From assembly GCF_032854445.1 (NCBI RefSeq), contig NC_088295.1, positions 44,691,385 through 44,755,384 of the forward strand: 64,000 nucleotides of DNA, in the 5' to 3' direction. This DNA comes from Liolophura sinensis (lineage: Eukaryota > Mollusca > Polyplacophora > Chitonida > Chitonidae). Position numbers and translations under genes: made by a program. Each line of letters begins with the position of its first letter. Within the stretch, counting starts at the first letter, position 1. The notes beneath the pieces are model-generated. The model saw only the letters and a program-made list of their open reading frames with translations. It searched no databases and was not told the origin of the DNA. Below are positions 25,053 through 37,997 of the stretch, in pieces.

Positions 25053-25782
25053 ATAGGGCATTAGATTTCGTAAATTAAACAAGTCGGAACCTCGTGCCAC
25101 ATGTACCATCTCACAGTACATCTCTGATGGTGATTATGTTGAGGTTACATGTGTTTAAGTCCCTTCACATCAAGTTTGCATTGTAAGTAATTTTACTTAC
25201 ATGCACATAAACTATATCACTCAAACATACACAGGTATGCGGAACACACTCAGTATGTAGAACGTGGGAAAGCTGCATAAAACTCTGACAGGTATTTCAA
25301 CTGACTAGAGCTTTGAATTGTTTGATGTCAGCTTTTTGACTGCAGGGTACACATATTAATAGACATGTCATTGTGTGATATCATGGGGATTTCTCAAAGG
25401 AAATGTTGACTACAAAATTGTCTGAACATTAAATAATTCAGCAGCATGAACGAAAACAAATGAAAAACATCCAGTTTGATCAGCACACTGCCAAATTCCT
25501 TCTGCCAGACCATATTACACCAAGTGGGGATTTAAAAAAAAAAACGATGACATATCACATAGCAAAAACATTGGCTGTTGAGTACAAACTATATACAAAT
25601 GGGATCAAAGTTTACTAACAATGTCTGCCCAAGGAAATACAATATATTTCATTAAATTATACGCCAGGAGAAAGGCTGAAATGGATGCTTGCGAAGTCAC
25701 TGATTGTGTGGCTATTCAATATACAGAAAGACAGATGTTATTCCAAATATATCAAGACTGCTACAGTTACATGGTGACACAC

Positions 25783-25920
25783 TTATTTACTTGATTTGTT
25801 TATTTGATTGGTGTTTTACCCTGTACTCAAGAATATTTCACCCATGAGTCGAGCCCGGTGGGGGAGTTTAAGGGAGGGGGACCCACAGCCCTCTGTAAGT
25901 AAACCTTCCCACATGACTGA
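25783..25920 (-). mobile_element. SINE fragment, degraded
   Basis: TATTTGATTGGTGTTTTACC followed by CTGTACTCAAGAATATTTCA matches the tail of the SINE at 43803-44046. The central part is shortened and diverged (GAGCCCGG, GGGACCCACAG), and it stops around CTTCCCACATG. It lacks the tRNA head. It is the most decayed of the three copies. Confidence 0.65.
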
Positions 25921-28900
25921 ATGTAGACATACCCATGCATGTATAGTATTATGGATGTGTAACGAATCATTTAAGCTCACTGTAACATTTAACAAATTAA
26001 TTTTGAACAAAAAAAAAAAAAAAAAAACAAGTACTACAGTACATATAGTATCAATGTAACTCTTTATACTAGCTCTTAGACATTTTATCCCATGTTATTA
26101 TTACTATCTATTTGTTTATTTCTTACGATTCCATGTCTATACAGAAGCGCACTGAAGTCATTATTTTGCTCAAAAAGTACTCAGCACAATTAATTAATTG
26201 TGTGATAATTACACCTATTTTACCTGATTATATAAACATAAATTGCTGAACAAAATTATCTGTCCCTTCGGAACATTCTATTAAGATAGACTGTCAACAA
26301 ATTATGTATGATAATATCAAAAAACTTTACAGACATAATATAGTTGATATAATATGACAAGCATATCTTTTGCTGCACAGATGAATCTGAATGATTTTCA
26401 GGCAGGCATAACACTTTTTTTTAGCTTTAAATACCCTACTTTCTGCCATAGGAGAAGAGTAAAGGCATATCAATCAGCATAAAATGGTATAATGTATGTA
26501 ATCTTTTTGGAAAAAAAAACAAAACAATCCAAGGCATGAAATATTGCCCACTTATTGTGGCATTTTGTAATAAAAGTGCTTTTTGCTATCAAAAGTGACT
26601 GCACGACTCAATGACAAATGAAACCTCTGGCTTTCCATCAGCCGCCAGAAAATGCCAGAAAAGCAGGCCTGACAGATGTGGTCGTATGAAATATTTACCT
26701 CAAGGATAATTCATGGGGACATCAATAAATTGTGAGTTACAACACCACGCCAACTGCATGAGAAGCCATGCTGGCCTGCAGTTGCGTAACAATGACAAGC
26801 TTTAGCCCTTCTATCAGGCATTATCCCCTGCAAATTGGACCCACAATAAAAGAAAAAAAAAAGGGTCGGCATTTTCAGAGGTCTTTGTCTCGTGCAGAAT
26901 AAGCGTAATCCATCAGGAACCCAATGCCATAATGATCCGAGGAAAGGGAGAACTGACACCGACAGTTAGCTAAAAAACTGAGCAAATACAACCAAATCTT
27001 CAGAAAACAAAAGGAATCCACTGAGAGCCAGTTCTTTTATAGCATGTGTGCTCCTGATTTTTAATGCTCCATTCCAAGAATAAAAGCTGACAATGGAATC
27101 GGCCATGACAAATCAGATTTTCTCAATTGTGCAGAGAATATGGCTGACAATGACGCAGGTTTACAGCACTAAAAAATTAATGTGATTCTGCCTTGTCAGA
27201 GATTTTGAGGGAGGAAAATCCTACCACAAAACAACTGACTGATTATCGCTTAACTCAAATTTAGCCATAATTTCATTCCTTAATGAAGTGATCCAAATTT
27301 TATTAAGCCTGAAGCCAGGTCTGATGAAGTACTCTTTCATAAACTCGGAGATTTGCATTGAAGTGGTCAAACACTGCGACAGTGAGTACACACCCTATGC
27401 CCTCAAGATGAGAGGAGGGGAGAAAAGAATTGAACTCAAAATAAAAATTCAAATTGAACTCAATGGGTAATGTTATATTAAAGAAATACAGCAATGAGTT
27501 GGGTAAAGAACTATAAGATTTTGAATTTCTTTCCAAATGCAAGGTTAGAAATGATACAAAAGAAACTGAAAGAATTTCATGACTTCATCATCGCAGAAAA
27601 TGGCGTATGTGAAATGCAAAGATTTGCATCTAGTTTACATGCAGCTTGTGGTACTATCTTGAACAAATGTTCTATAATCATTCATGAAAAGACTTACAAC
27701 CTCCAGTCAAGCATGTTTTCAGAGAGTCAGGGGAGAATTAGTGTCTTAACTACCAGTACCAGTCAACCAAATGCTGTACACTAGCAAGTGAAAACCCATG
27801 ACAAATTCTCAAATGACCCATGACTTCCAGGAAGCCAAACTGATATTGCATTTATATGAATTTCTAGAAAATGTTCTGCCTGAGCAATACACATGTAGGC
27901 GTTCACACTTGATGCTGTGATTTGCCACAAAAGATTAGTTATAATAATGGAAGATTAACATCATGCAGTCATAAATGTGACATGCTCTTATGTATTATCT
28001 CCACGGCATCACAGAAACTACACAGCAAATTTCCACTTTTTTTTAATGATATTTCCTGAAACTAACTTTCTAATGAACTAATTCAAACTACTGAGAGACA
28101 CAGTAGAACATTACCACTGAATTCAGTGCAATCATGATAAAGTATCTAGTGAGCTGATTGAAACTATTCAGAGATACATTGAAGGACCCAACTGTAAACT
28201 ACATGTTATTTGCAACATTTAGATTAGATGGCATGATATAACTTTTGTTTCTTAAGGTTTTACAATTGTTCTTGTACACAAGAGAAGACTGATGAAAAGT
28301 TCAGTCTTTTCACCACTGCCTTAGTGTAGTATTGTTGTAAATGTGTTTCTATTTACATATTTGTAACACTAAGTAATTTACCACACCATCACTAACATCA
28401 CCACCACTATTCTTACAGAACTGTTACGGTATCAGTTTTCAAACAAATTGTCTTCTCACAGTTTGCAACTTCAAACTTTCCCCAAGGTGTGGAACTGTTT
28501 CCTATTTCCAGCCAACGATGTGTGAAAGCTGATAAGCGTTAGCTGAAAGAATTCTGAGCATTTTGTTCACAGTACTCAGTGAACAGAAGACATGTTTCTT
28601 TGTGTAACATCCAGACAAGACTTTTAGAAAGTTACAACAAGGTGAAGGCAAATGTGCATGTAGCATATGAAACTCTTTTAACCTTATAGCCTGGCTAAAA
28701 ACTTATCGTAGAAACATAACAGAGCACCTGCTGGAAAACAAAAATTCTGGAAAATGTGTATTCTTTGACTAAATAATGTAAAATTAAGGAAGGAATGAGT
28801 GGCCAGCATGATGCTTATTTCCACAAAATAATAAAATTCTATGATGTGTGCTATTTGAATTGTTTACTAATTTGTTTTCAGAAACACTTTTCAAAAGGAC

Positions 28901-29079
28901 ACAATTATAATTTGCTTCCTAAACAAATAGTACCATCCTTCTCAACCTGTACTTGACAGTTAACTGATCCCACATTCTCCACTGTGTACAAAAAGTATTC
29001 AGGATGCAGAAATCTGTGCCAGTGCTACCAGTAGATTCAATGGCTAATTCCCCTTCTGGCAATGTGGTTCTTATCTTAC

Positions 29080-29169
29080 CTTTCATTCCAGGCGGCTTCT
29101 AAGGATTCTGGACAGGGCAATCTGCTGAGGCTAAGGTGAGAATCCATCTCAATAAGGTCAGGGGGAATG
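29080..29169 (-). CDS. NAV2/3-like: Possible cassette exon in the 18-kb intron (unproven)
   Basis: On the minus strand an open frame of about 45 codons ends exactly at AAAG followed by the donor GTAAGA. In the phase required by the flanking exons (2 in, 2 out) it reads PPDLIEMDSHLSLSRL and then PCPESLEAAWNE. Acceptors that keep the frame exist at 29169, 29130 and 29124, giving insertions of 90, 51 or 45 nt, all multiples of three. Inclusion would insert 30, 17 or 15 residues before SFDDSSSISSG. The open frame, the acidic and hydrophobic composition and the symmetric phase favour an exon. I recognise no homologous segment, and a chance open frame cannot be excluded. Confidence 0.35.
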
Positions 29170-31073
29170 CTAGCAACTAATACACAAGTCAAGTCTGGGT
29201 ACCCAAGAGAATTAACTGATGATGATCACAGCTTTGTTTTGCACCGGTCAGACGTCATCTACTTAAAACTCAGCACCATTTAACATGATGGGGTTGATTG
29301 CAATGAATAGCAGATAAATATGACAACTGCCCGACCCAGGGAGGATGATCCAGCCCAAAGAGACAGCCACCTGTCTGGTTCAGATCCATTAGTAACAAAG
29401 GTGACTCATAATAGATCTGTGTCAGTGTAGACAAGTTTTTTGTCGACCTCTCCACCCAGACTAGGAGGCCCTGGGAGGTTGTGACATCCCAGCGGATGGG
29501 TTAAGCCCTGTCCTGTATAACATCATAAGCAGATGGCTGTCGACACATTCACAGAACAATACCAGCCTTCTCAATGCAGAGAAAAAAAAAAAAAGGGTTG
29601 CATTTCCAGTTCCCCCTAAAAGGGGGCTCCACACACATGGATGTAAGAGAAACCATTGACAATCACTGGAAAGCTGCAGTGTTACCACTCCAACAGCAGC
29701 CTACTGAGAAATATTGAGCCAGCATAATCTAGACAGCTTTCAACAAAGCATGTCCCTAGCAAACACACTGTCTGCAGCCCACAAACTCTGATGTGCCCAA
29801 ATGGGAGCTGGAACATTGTCACGGGCACAAATGCTTGGTTGAACAAATCAATAATTCTTATCAGAGCATCATATCACATGTAAAACTACGACAAGAACAG
29901 ATATGTAAATTTTCCGATTCGCTTACACAGTCAGACAAATAATCTTACCCAGTGAATAACAAGATCAATTCCGCTACGGAGACAAAAAAAGTAGTCACTC
30001 ATCCAAGATATTTGGCAAATTTACCAAAAGAATCCTGAATTATGTTGAATTGCATCTACTCACGCTTCAGTAAAATTACATGTAGTTCCTTTATCTGTAC
30101 CAGGCCACTAAAAGCGATTAGCCAAAACAATAAAATAACATAAAAGTTATAATTTCTTTCCATGACTATAACTACTGAATTCAGTGCATTCGTGAAAAAG
30201 TATCTGAAGAAACCTTACACTACGATAAAGAATGAGCAAACTAAATCAACCTGGAAGGCCAAACAACATCTTAACCAGTCGCTGCAATCCTGTTTTTCAT
30301 CAAGTATTACATTTGCAATATTACATGACTTCAATCCACTCTGGTTTCATCTTCATCCCTGGAATTCAATGGCCATAAAGTTGGCTAGATGGGCCAATTT
30401 TATGACTTAAAAAAAAAAGTTTTAAGATTAGAAAACAGGAATCTAAATCCATAAATCGTCACATGCAATACAAAGTAAGCCCGAATAAAAAATGTAAATT
30501 AGCCTTTTTTGCATGCAAATGTATTCTGATCAACTCTCCAAAAGTTCATAGTTAATACCTGGTAGTTTACAACCTTTTACATCTATTCAAAGGACTTAAA
30601 TCTGAGCTCTTCAAGTCTGAACTACCCTTAAAAAAATCTTAGTCAAAAGCCCAATGTTTTTGTACTCACAGTGTACCTCTGCCTGGCAAGTCTGTAGTGA
30701 CCAGCTGATGCAAAGATTAACCACTGCACCAAATGTCAGTGGGATCTTGATAACAACCCTATTTACTATGACTGGGGGTGTGCAGCTTTTCAGTTGCGGA
30801 TACAAATCCACCTCTAGTAGGGCTCCAGATTAATAACAGCTCGTGAGCCAAACCTGCATTCTCACAGTGAAGCGAACACTGCTCTGGCATCTGGGTTACT
30901 AGGCTCAAACCCAAACATAGTTCCATTGCAATCCTTTGCTGTTTTCTGGTGGCTTACTCTCCAGTGAAGTGAGAAATTGTCAGTGCTTGGAGCAGACCAG
31001 TTATGTCCAGAACTCCAAAAGAATTTCGGTATTTATCACTGGTACCGTCACATACTATAGATCAACAACTTCA

Positions 31074-31112
31074 CTGTAATTCTCGAAAGAGTTTCCCTAT
31101 GCAAAGGTTTGG
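31074..31112. mobile_element. Very short derivative of the MITE, ends only
   Basis: CTGTAATTCTCGAAAGAG is followed almost at once by CTATGCAAAGGTTTGGGAA. These match the left and right ends of the elements at 3921-4140 and 24840-25052 with the interior deleted. It could be an internal-deletion product. The match is short, so chance resemblance is possible. Confidence 0.35.
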
Positions 31113-32715
31113 GAACAGACAATATCAAATTGCACCATGAGGAATTTGCAATGGTAAAAGCGCAACAGCGTGTTCCAGATGGTATTTGCTGCCAATGCAA
31201 ACATTCTGTCTCCATGCTCCACTGTTATCACTCCCCATGATATTAATTACAAATGACAGACTGATATTTACTGAAGACACCCTGCAAATAACCACCTTAT
31301 CTTTCAAACAGCCACCGAGCCAGAACTCTGTGACATCTGATGTGAACTCATCATTGTTAAAAATATATATAGTTTGCAGTTGATACTGGCATTTAGTCCT
31401 CTGGTGAAACATCGTACTCTTGTATTTTTTTGTACAGGCTGTCTTATGGACAACTTGTTATGTCTACAGTCACTTTGCATCAAAATGGTAAACCCCACAA
31501 TAATAAAGAGGTTATTCTTCCAAAATACATAATACAAACTGAATTACTTACTCAAATATAAATCTTATAACAAATAAAAAAGTTGCAATAACCAATTGTC
31601 AGTAATTATGTTTAGAATCAATGGTGCTCTGGATGATTCTTACAACAAATTTGGGCAATTACAGTCATGCCTATGCATTGAATGGGCCATTTAACTTAGT
31701 TTTGCCAACAGTAAATGTGGGTCAAGACCTAATTAACTGAACCATTGTTTCCCATCACTTCAAACACACATTACAAATGCACTTAGATGTACATGCTTTG
31801 AGTGCTAAAAAATAACATTCTAAATGTCAGCCGCCTTACATGAAAATATGATTTTGCCAATTACTTATGCTACATTGTAACTTAGCCAAAGGTGAAAGGT
31901 AGAGCAGCTTTTTTTTTCAAACAGTGGTTGCCCTGGCAGCAAAACTGAGCTTCAACAAGATCACACACAGCGAAATTTATATTTAGCCCTTGTTTCATTA
32001 GATAATTAGATTAGTAAGCGTACTGCTGGCACATTACCTCAACTTACACCAAGCTGGGAGTAAATAGATCGAGTCTGTCCACAAAACAAAGTGGCAACAC
32101 ATGTGTGCATAATCCAGACATTTTAATTCTTACTATTTCATATGGTAGTATTTCAGCTTTATTTTCACTTGAAGATCAAAAATAAGATACAGAACAAAAA
32201 TTTAGAACAATTCACCAAACTGGTCAACATGAAAAACAAATTCCACACTTGGAGAGTAAATTAATTTCTCAAAAAGTATACACCTGAAAATTTTTACTTA
32301 TCTGTACTTTGATGAGAAGCATGTACTTTCAGAGTATGCTACTAATTGTTTGCATCTTTGTTCAAACATAAATTAACTTATTTCTTGGCACTGGGTTTTA
32401 AATCACTGTCCTTTATTGCATAGCTAGAACTTCCCTTTGAAAATAAAAAATGCTGTGATGATTAAGGTTGAACATACTTAACAGATAAAACTGGACTTTT
32501 ACTAATGAAGAACAATAAACAAACAAGAAAAGTGATACCTACGAAGTATTAATGTAGAATTTCAAGGACCAGAGGTCAGCTAAAATTCAGATCTATCTGG
32601 ATAAAGATGGATTATTTTAAAGACTTACATGTCTGCAGTCATCCAGAAAGTTTTCTTTTCTTCATGAAACTACATTGAATTCTACGTACGCTGCAGCAGG
32701 TAAATAACAAACACT

Positions 32716-32748
32716 CACACACACACATATATATATATATGTATATAT
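32716..32748. repeat. (AC)n-(AT)n microsatellite
   Basis: A short CACACACACA run continues into ATATATATATATAT and GTATATATAA. Intronic, with no other signal nearby. Confidence 0.9.
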
Positions 32749-35650
32749 AATCATACTTACACTCTTCTTCCAACTGAAGCAGAGCCTAACATTGCCACAT
32801 AGCCTAGGACCTTATTTAGCACACCCTAAACCAGCTAAGTGGTGCATTCTTTTAAATTCACAGAAAATGCAATTAAAAGTTACTTCGCAACGGACTGGAG
32901 CATTTACCCTCCAAATGTTTCAGCCAGGATGTCTCCTAGCCTTATTCTGTGATATCCTCAACAGTACCAGTGGTCATTGCTTGAGTCAGAAAGGTCACTT
33001 TACACACTGTCCAGCTGTTACTATAAGACTAAAAATGCACCCAAGGACCTTTAGCCATGTACCTAGCATCTCCCACAGCCCCTTGTCCATGCCCCCATCT
33101 TCTCCCTGGTCACTAAGGGCAAATGTCAGGCCTGACTTCAACACACATGTCTACAGTCTGCAAGGCCATGCTATTTAATAATTTGGGTTTCAATAGGCCC
33201 TGATTAATTTATAGAAAAACATTATTGATCGATTTATGGAAGGCACACAAAATGAGCCAAATGTGTACATTTAAAATGGCACACCTTGTTATCTGAAATA
33301 CTTCAAACCATAACTACATGTATATCGTGCAAAGCACATTTAGTGTTAAATCGGAGAATGAATTCATTTCGCACTTAAAGACTTCAGCATTTTATTATGC
33401 TATTCTCAGAATTAATAAACAGATATTGCAATTTTCTGGGTTAAGATAGCTCTTGTTTTATGGGAACAAGATTCTTTCAACTAAACTTTATTCAGAAGTA
33501 AATGTTATGCATTCCAAGAGATACAGTTGGGCAATAAAAGAAGAAGAATTAACTACTGTTGGCCTTCCTACAGTATTACATGTCAGAGGACCCCTGTGAC
33601 ATCTCTACAGCAGTAATACAGGATATCCACCAATCAAATAGCAGGAAATTTGAAAGCCTCTATGATTACCAAATTTCAGAGATAAAGGTCAGAGATACAG
33701 CAGGAACAATTACAGAATAGCTCAACGTTATTGCTCATCATTCTGGTAACTTGCATGACAAATTCAGCATTTAATAGCTAGTAATCTAATGAAAAGTTTT
33801 GAAACTAGCTTCATGTATTCGTTTTTATTTGATTGTTGTGCCCAACATTACACTAAGAATATAGTGAGCTTACTAAATCCAAGATGTATTAAAGCAAAGC
33901 GATGAAAAACAAATGGATGTACGAGTGAATGCAATATAATGTTATCTGCTGACAATGTTTTACGCATGCCAGTGAATAATAAAAGCAATATAAAGAGACA
34001 AAGTACACTTAAAGTGGTAGAAATGTTTTTGATGTCAACAAACACTTCATGTGAACATCCATATACGCTTCTTTCTTTCTCCAGATACACAAACTATTAG
34101 TAGGATAAAAATGACAGAAATATTAGAAAAAAAAGGTATACAACAATGAATTTTGAATGATAAAATTAAAGTATTTGGCATCAAGAGTTAGTGCCATCTA
34201 TCCACAGAGATGTATTTACAAATGAACATGCGCATGTTTGCGCGCTCATCAGCTCATACCAAACAATACCATCTGACCATCACTAAATGGTGCTCAGAGT
34301 TACTCCCCCTGTTGTTTCATGTGCTGATACCTCACTAAACGCTACAACGGTGGTCTGCTTTAATCTGGTGTAAGACTGGGCATTTCCTATAGAGTCACCA
34401 TGAATAACACATACAGCGGAGCAGGACTTTAATATCTGCAGACCAATAAAAAATATTTAAATCCTATTAACTCCCTAAAATAAACCACTGGCATCGATTT
34501 GACAACTACACCGCCTCTATGCCTTTTGTGAAAACTGTTGTTCTTAATGAGGTTTCTGTCACACCACTGAAGTTTAGTTTTTATATTTGTTACAGGCAAT
34601 ACCTTTGAAATTTAAATGCAGACTAATCTTACTCAATGGAATAATTTAATCTCTGTCTTGATTATGCAGCACCATTTAGCGCAGATTTTTTTTGTGATTC
34701 GCTAAACTTGAAAAACAGAATCAGCCTGTACATCGGCCAACATGCCCTCTAATTAAATTTCTTGACAATAAAAAACTCTGATGATACTTTCAAATCAATA
34801 AAGTATGTTTTGTTCGTTTTCAATTAAAAAGACAACTGTAGTCTAACTTTTAAAAAAAATAATAGAAAATTGGATTTTTGTATTTCAGCCAAAACAATTC
34901 CTTACATCAGAGTGAAAATATAGGTAAGCAACTTTGTCTTAAATTACATTTTTATGACTGTGATTTTGAACTGAAACATATACTGTGTAGTATATGTAAC
35001 TTGAAGCTGAAAACTTGCTTTTTGTTACAGTAAGTAAATATTCCTATCTTTTCAGAAACATTTTCTCATCAATGATAATCTAATTACCAGACAGAGAACC
35101 AATAAAGCCTGTTAGATAATAAGCTTAATATTCATAAGTTTAACTTTGTTCGCAACAAGTGAAAATGATCAGCTTGATGACTCCAGGTGGGCACCAGATT
35201 TCAACCAGCCACTTATCCAGCACCACTGGGATTTTGTCTGGGTATGTAAACTACTGGATACTCTCAGTGTGATTCGTAAGTGGATTGAAATGACTTCACA
35301 GTATGTAGTGATCAGGCACTCAGTAAACAGTACTAACATGGTCAGGAATTTAAAAAAAAAACTCTTCTCCAATCAGTCTTTTATATCCAAAATGAAATCT
35401 TTTAATATAAACTTTTGAAGTCCAGTAACTTTCTGTATGTGAACCTTGGTGGACATCCATTTTGAAATTTCTTCTGCCAACTTGAAAAATTAGTCCCACA
35501 ATTCTGCCCAAAGTGCATTAACAGAAAGGAATATATGTGAAAAAGTACTGTAGTGATAACAAACTCCCTGAAGGTACTTGTGTTTTCATTCAAAAAAGAA
35601 AAACACCAGCAAAAGAATGTATGTCGTAAAGTGAATTACAGAAAACTTAC

Positions 35651-37997
35651 CTGTCATCATCTATCAGTCCGCTACTCTTCTGCATACACTCCTTGACGGC
35701 CTGCATGCCTTCACGGAACCTCTGCTGAAGTCGCCGGGCATACAGTGATGCGCCACCTTCACTCATGTATCCACTGCAACTGTCATCCAGCCGGTTACTC
35801 TTCAGAATGTCACCGTCGGACATGTATCCAGAAACGTAGTCATATGTATCCAGATCCGAGCCATAGTCCGGCTCCAGTACATGAGATCCGGCCTTCTTCA
35901 CAGGATGCGGATACATCCTGGAAGGATCCGCTAATGAGCGGTTGATGGCCAAACGACTGGAGATACTGCCGTACATGGAAGTTGGCACGGAGATACCAGG
36001 GATATGGAAGTTTTTGTTGGCCCCAGCTGCAGAGGTCAAACCTCGGAAATATCCGTAAGGCAGAGCGCGCATGATTGGCTGCATGGGTTTAATGTCCAGC
36101 GTTTCACCGGAATCGTCGGTAAAAGTGGTTTCTTGTTTGTCAGAAAACGTCGTCTCTTTTGGGACATTGCTTATGGTTTCTGTTCTCACCTCTGTGTCGA
36201 ACGTCGTCTCCATTTTCTCGGTGGGTCTGGGATGAGTTGGCTGCGTCACAGTTGATGGCTGAGGGTGGCTCACGTGTGACACATGGGGGACGTGGATTTT
36301 GGCACTGGGGGATTGGGACAGCAAACTTTTCACCCCAAGTTTGGGAGAATTTGAAACACTCTTTTCTGAACCTGATAGTTCGTCACAACTGGAGGGCCTG
36401 AAAATAACACTTTCGTTCGAGGAGCCACTTTTATTTCCCCCACTGTTAGAGGAGGGGGTTGAGTCACTCTGGCTCGTGGCTCCAGTACTCATTGAATCGT
36501 TACTGCTAATACTGGCATTGCTCACATCTTTCATGGGTGGGGATTTTCCAGGGGATACAACTCTCTGCAATGCAGACAAGCTTGTTTGAGTATTGCCGTC
36601 CGACTTGCTTGCGGAACTCTGGTTGTTTAAGTTCTTTGCTAAGCTCCCTGAGTTTGGGAGAGGTCTGGAGTTAGTTGTGTACTGTGTACTTTGGTCCATT
36701 TTCGGAACATTTTGTGGGGTAATGGGTCTCCCTGACATGTTAGGATTTCTCGGAGGTAACGGCGGTGCCGATGATGGTGCAGGTGATGATGACATGGAAT
36801 TCTTGGAGTATTGGGTGTTTGCAGAACTGTTATTACTGATGGCATTATGCATTCTGTCTACTCTAGATTCTAGTCTTACATCGGTTGACTTAGCCTTCCC
36901 ATAGCTTCCATTTTCTGCATACGACATGCCAGGATGCTGTGCCAATTGCTGGGGAAGCTGCTGAGCTTGTGAACTCTTTGACCCTACAGAAGAGGATTTC
37001 TGTGAAATGGAACCATTGCCATTACTCTTGGACTCTTTACTTGAACCAGACTTAGACTTATCTCCCTTTTCACTGGAACTCTTGCCTGTTTTGCCACCAG
37101 GTTTAGGAATGCCTGTAGAAGCATATCCTGGGATGTGAGAGGCGGGTTGAATACCTGCTGCGGATGATAAGGAGTTAGATGACGTGGATGTTTTTGGTTT
37201 GCATCCTGAGGCAGATTTGGGGATCAGGCTGCTGACTTTGGAGCCTTTCTTTGATGAAGGTGGGCTATGTTGTGAGGCATGTTTGTCATTTTTGTCTGAT
37301 GATTTAGCACTTGCAGCCTTCCTGCTGGGTGTGGGTGAGTTGCGGTGCCCACTGGCTAGTCCACTGCCCGGTAATGGGGGCTGTCCCTGAGGCGATGGTG
37401 ATGGAGAAGGTGTGCTTCGTTTTGATGCATTGTCTTCTGAGGCTTTCTTGTGGCTGGCAGCATCTCTCTTACTACTAGACCTACCCCATCCCTTTTTAAG
37501 TCCGCGGATGCCGGTTTTAGGGCTACTGGACCCACTGGTTGCACCATCAGTCGCGTTGGTACCACGGAGGTTTAAACCGCTCCGCGAGTCCGATTCGCTC
37601 TTGGAGCTAGAGCTGGTGGCGCTGGCTGCAGTGCTGCTTTTAGAAGCACTTTTCGCCACTCCAGATTTGCTCTTCTCCTTCTCTTTGGAATTGAAAAACT
37701 TAAATTTGTCCAACATAGAGTTTTTGTTGGCTGCACCACCCTTCTGTAGACCTTTGCAAGAAGTTCCTGAGGATCCTGTTCCGGATCCCGTTGAGCTTGT
37801 GGAACTTGTGGAGGTGGAAAGCTTGCTGGCGTGTTTGTCTGAGAAAGACTGTCCTCGTACGCTCCCTAGCAACCGGCCGCCTGGGGTGGGGATGCCAGAA
37901 TGCTGACCCCCTGGGGATGTTGCCCTGGTGGGGATGCCACTCGGGGTCTCCTTGGAGCAATTATTGTTGAGATTTTTGCTGTTGAGCTGTGAAGTCC
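35651..37997 (-). CDS. NAV2/3-like: NAV large exon: SxIP cluster, basic block, SH3 ligand, SGYMSDGD signature
   Basis: A 2347-nt exon encodes about 782 residues (171-952 of the in-window fragment), almost all Ser/Lys/Pro-rich and predicted disordered. Five (S/T)xIP motifs are visible: SGIP near 190 and 204, SLIP near 427, SHIP near 457 and TGIP near 465. These are the standard docking sequences for EB proteins on growing microtubule ends. The navigator block MLDKFKFFNSKEKE lies near 265-278. PPLPPR near 582-587 fits a class II SH3 ligand, consistent with the SH3-adaptor binding known for UNC-53. The C-terminal part has IKPMQPIMRALPYG, then SGYMSDGD (about 893) and SGYMSEGG (about 912), strongly conserved in the family. 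The acceptor is TTTTGTCTTTTGTAG and the donor ACAG followed by GTAAGT; phases are 1 in and 2 out. Vertebrate homologues split this region into more exons, so fusion or intron loss is inferred. Confidence 0.96.

Larger units (their letters stand above)
17510..35650. other. NAV intron, 18.1 kb, with candidate isoform elements
   Basis: The junction (phase 2) gives GLIDDDS-FDDSSS, which matches the family, so constitutive splicing across this interval is secure. Inside lie the candidate cassette exon 29169-29080, the candidate first exon 23711-23638 with its GC-rich island, an AG/GT juxtaposition at 23500/23499, a MITE copy, a degraded SINE, a two-copy repeat and a poly-C tract. The rest is AT-rich without recognisable genes on either strand. 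Confidence 0.88.

Noticed and set aside
32792-33178. A 128-codon plus-strand open frame inside the 18-kb intron.
   Set aside because: Ser/His/Pro-rich without a family match; no promoter, poly(A) signal or splice support.
37412-37906. A 164-codon plus-strand frame and others antisense to the large exons.
   Set aside because: These are mirror frames of Ser/Lys-rich coding sequence, producing Leu/Glu-rich artefacts.
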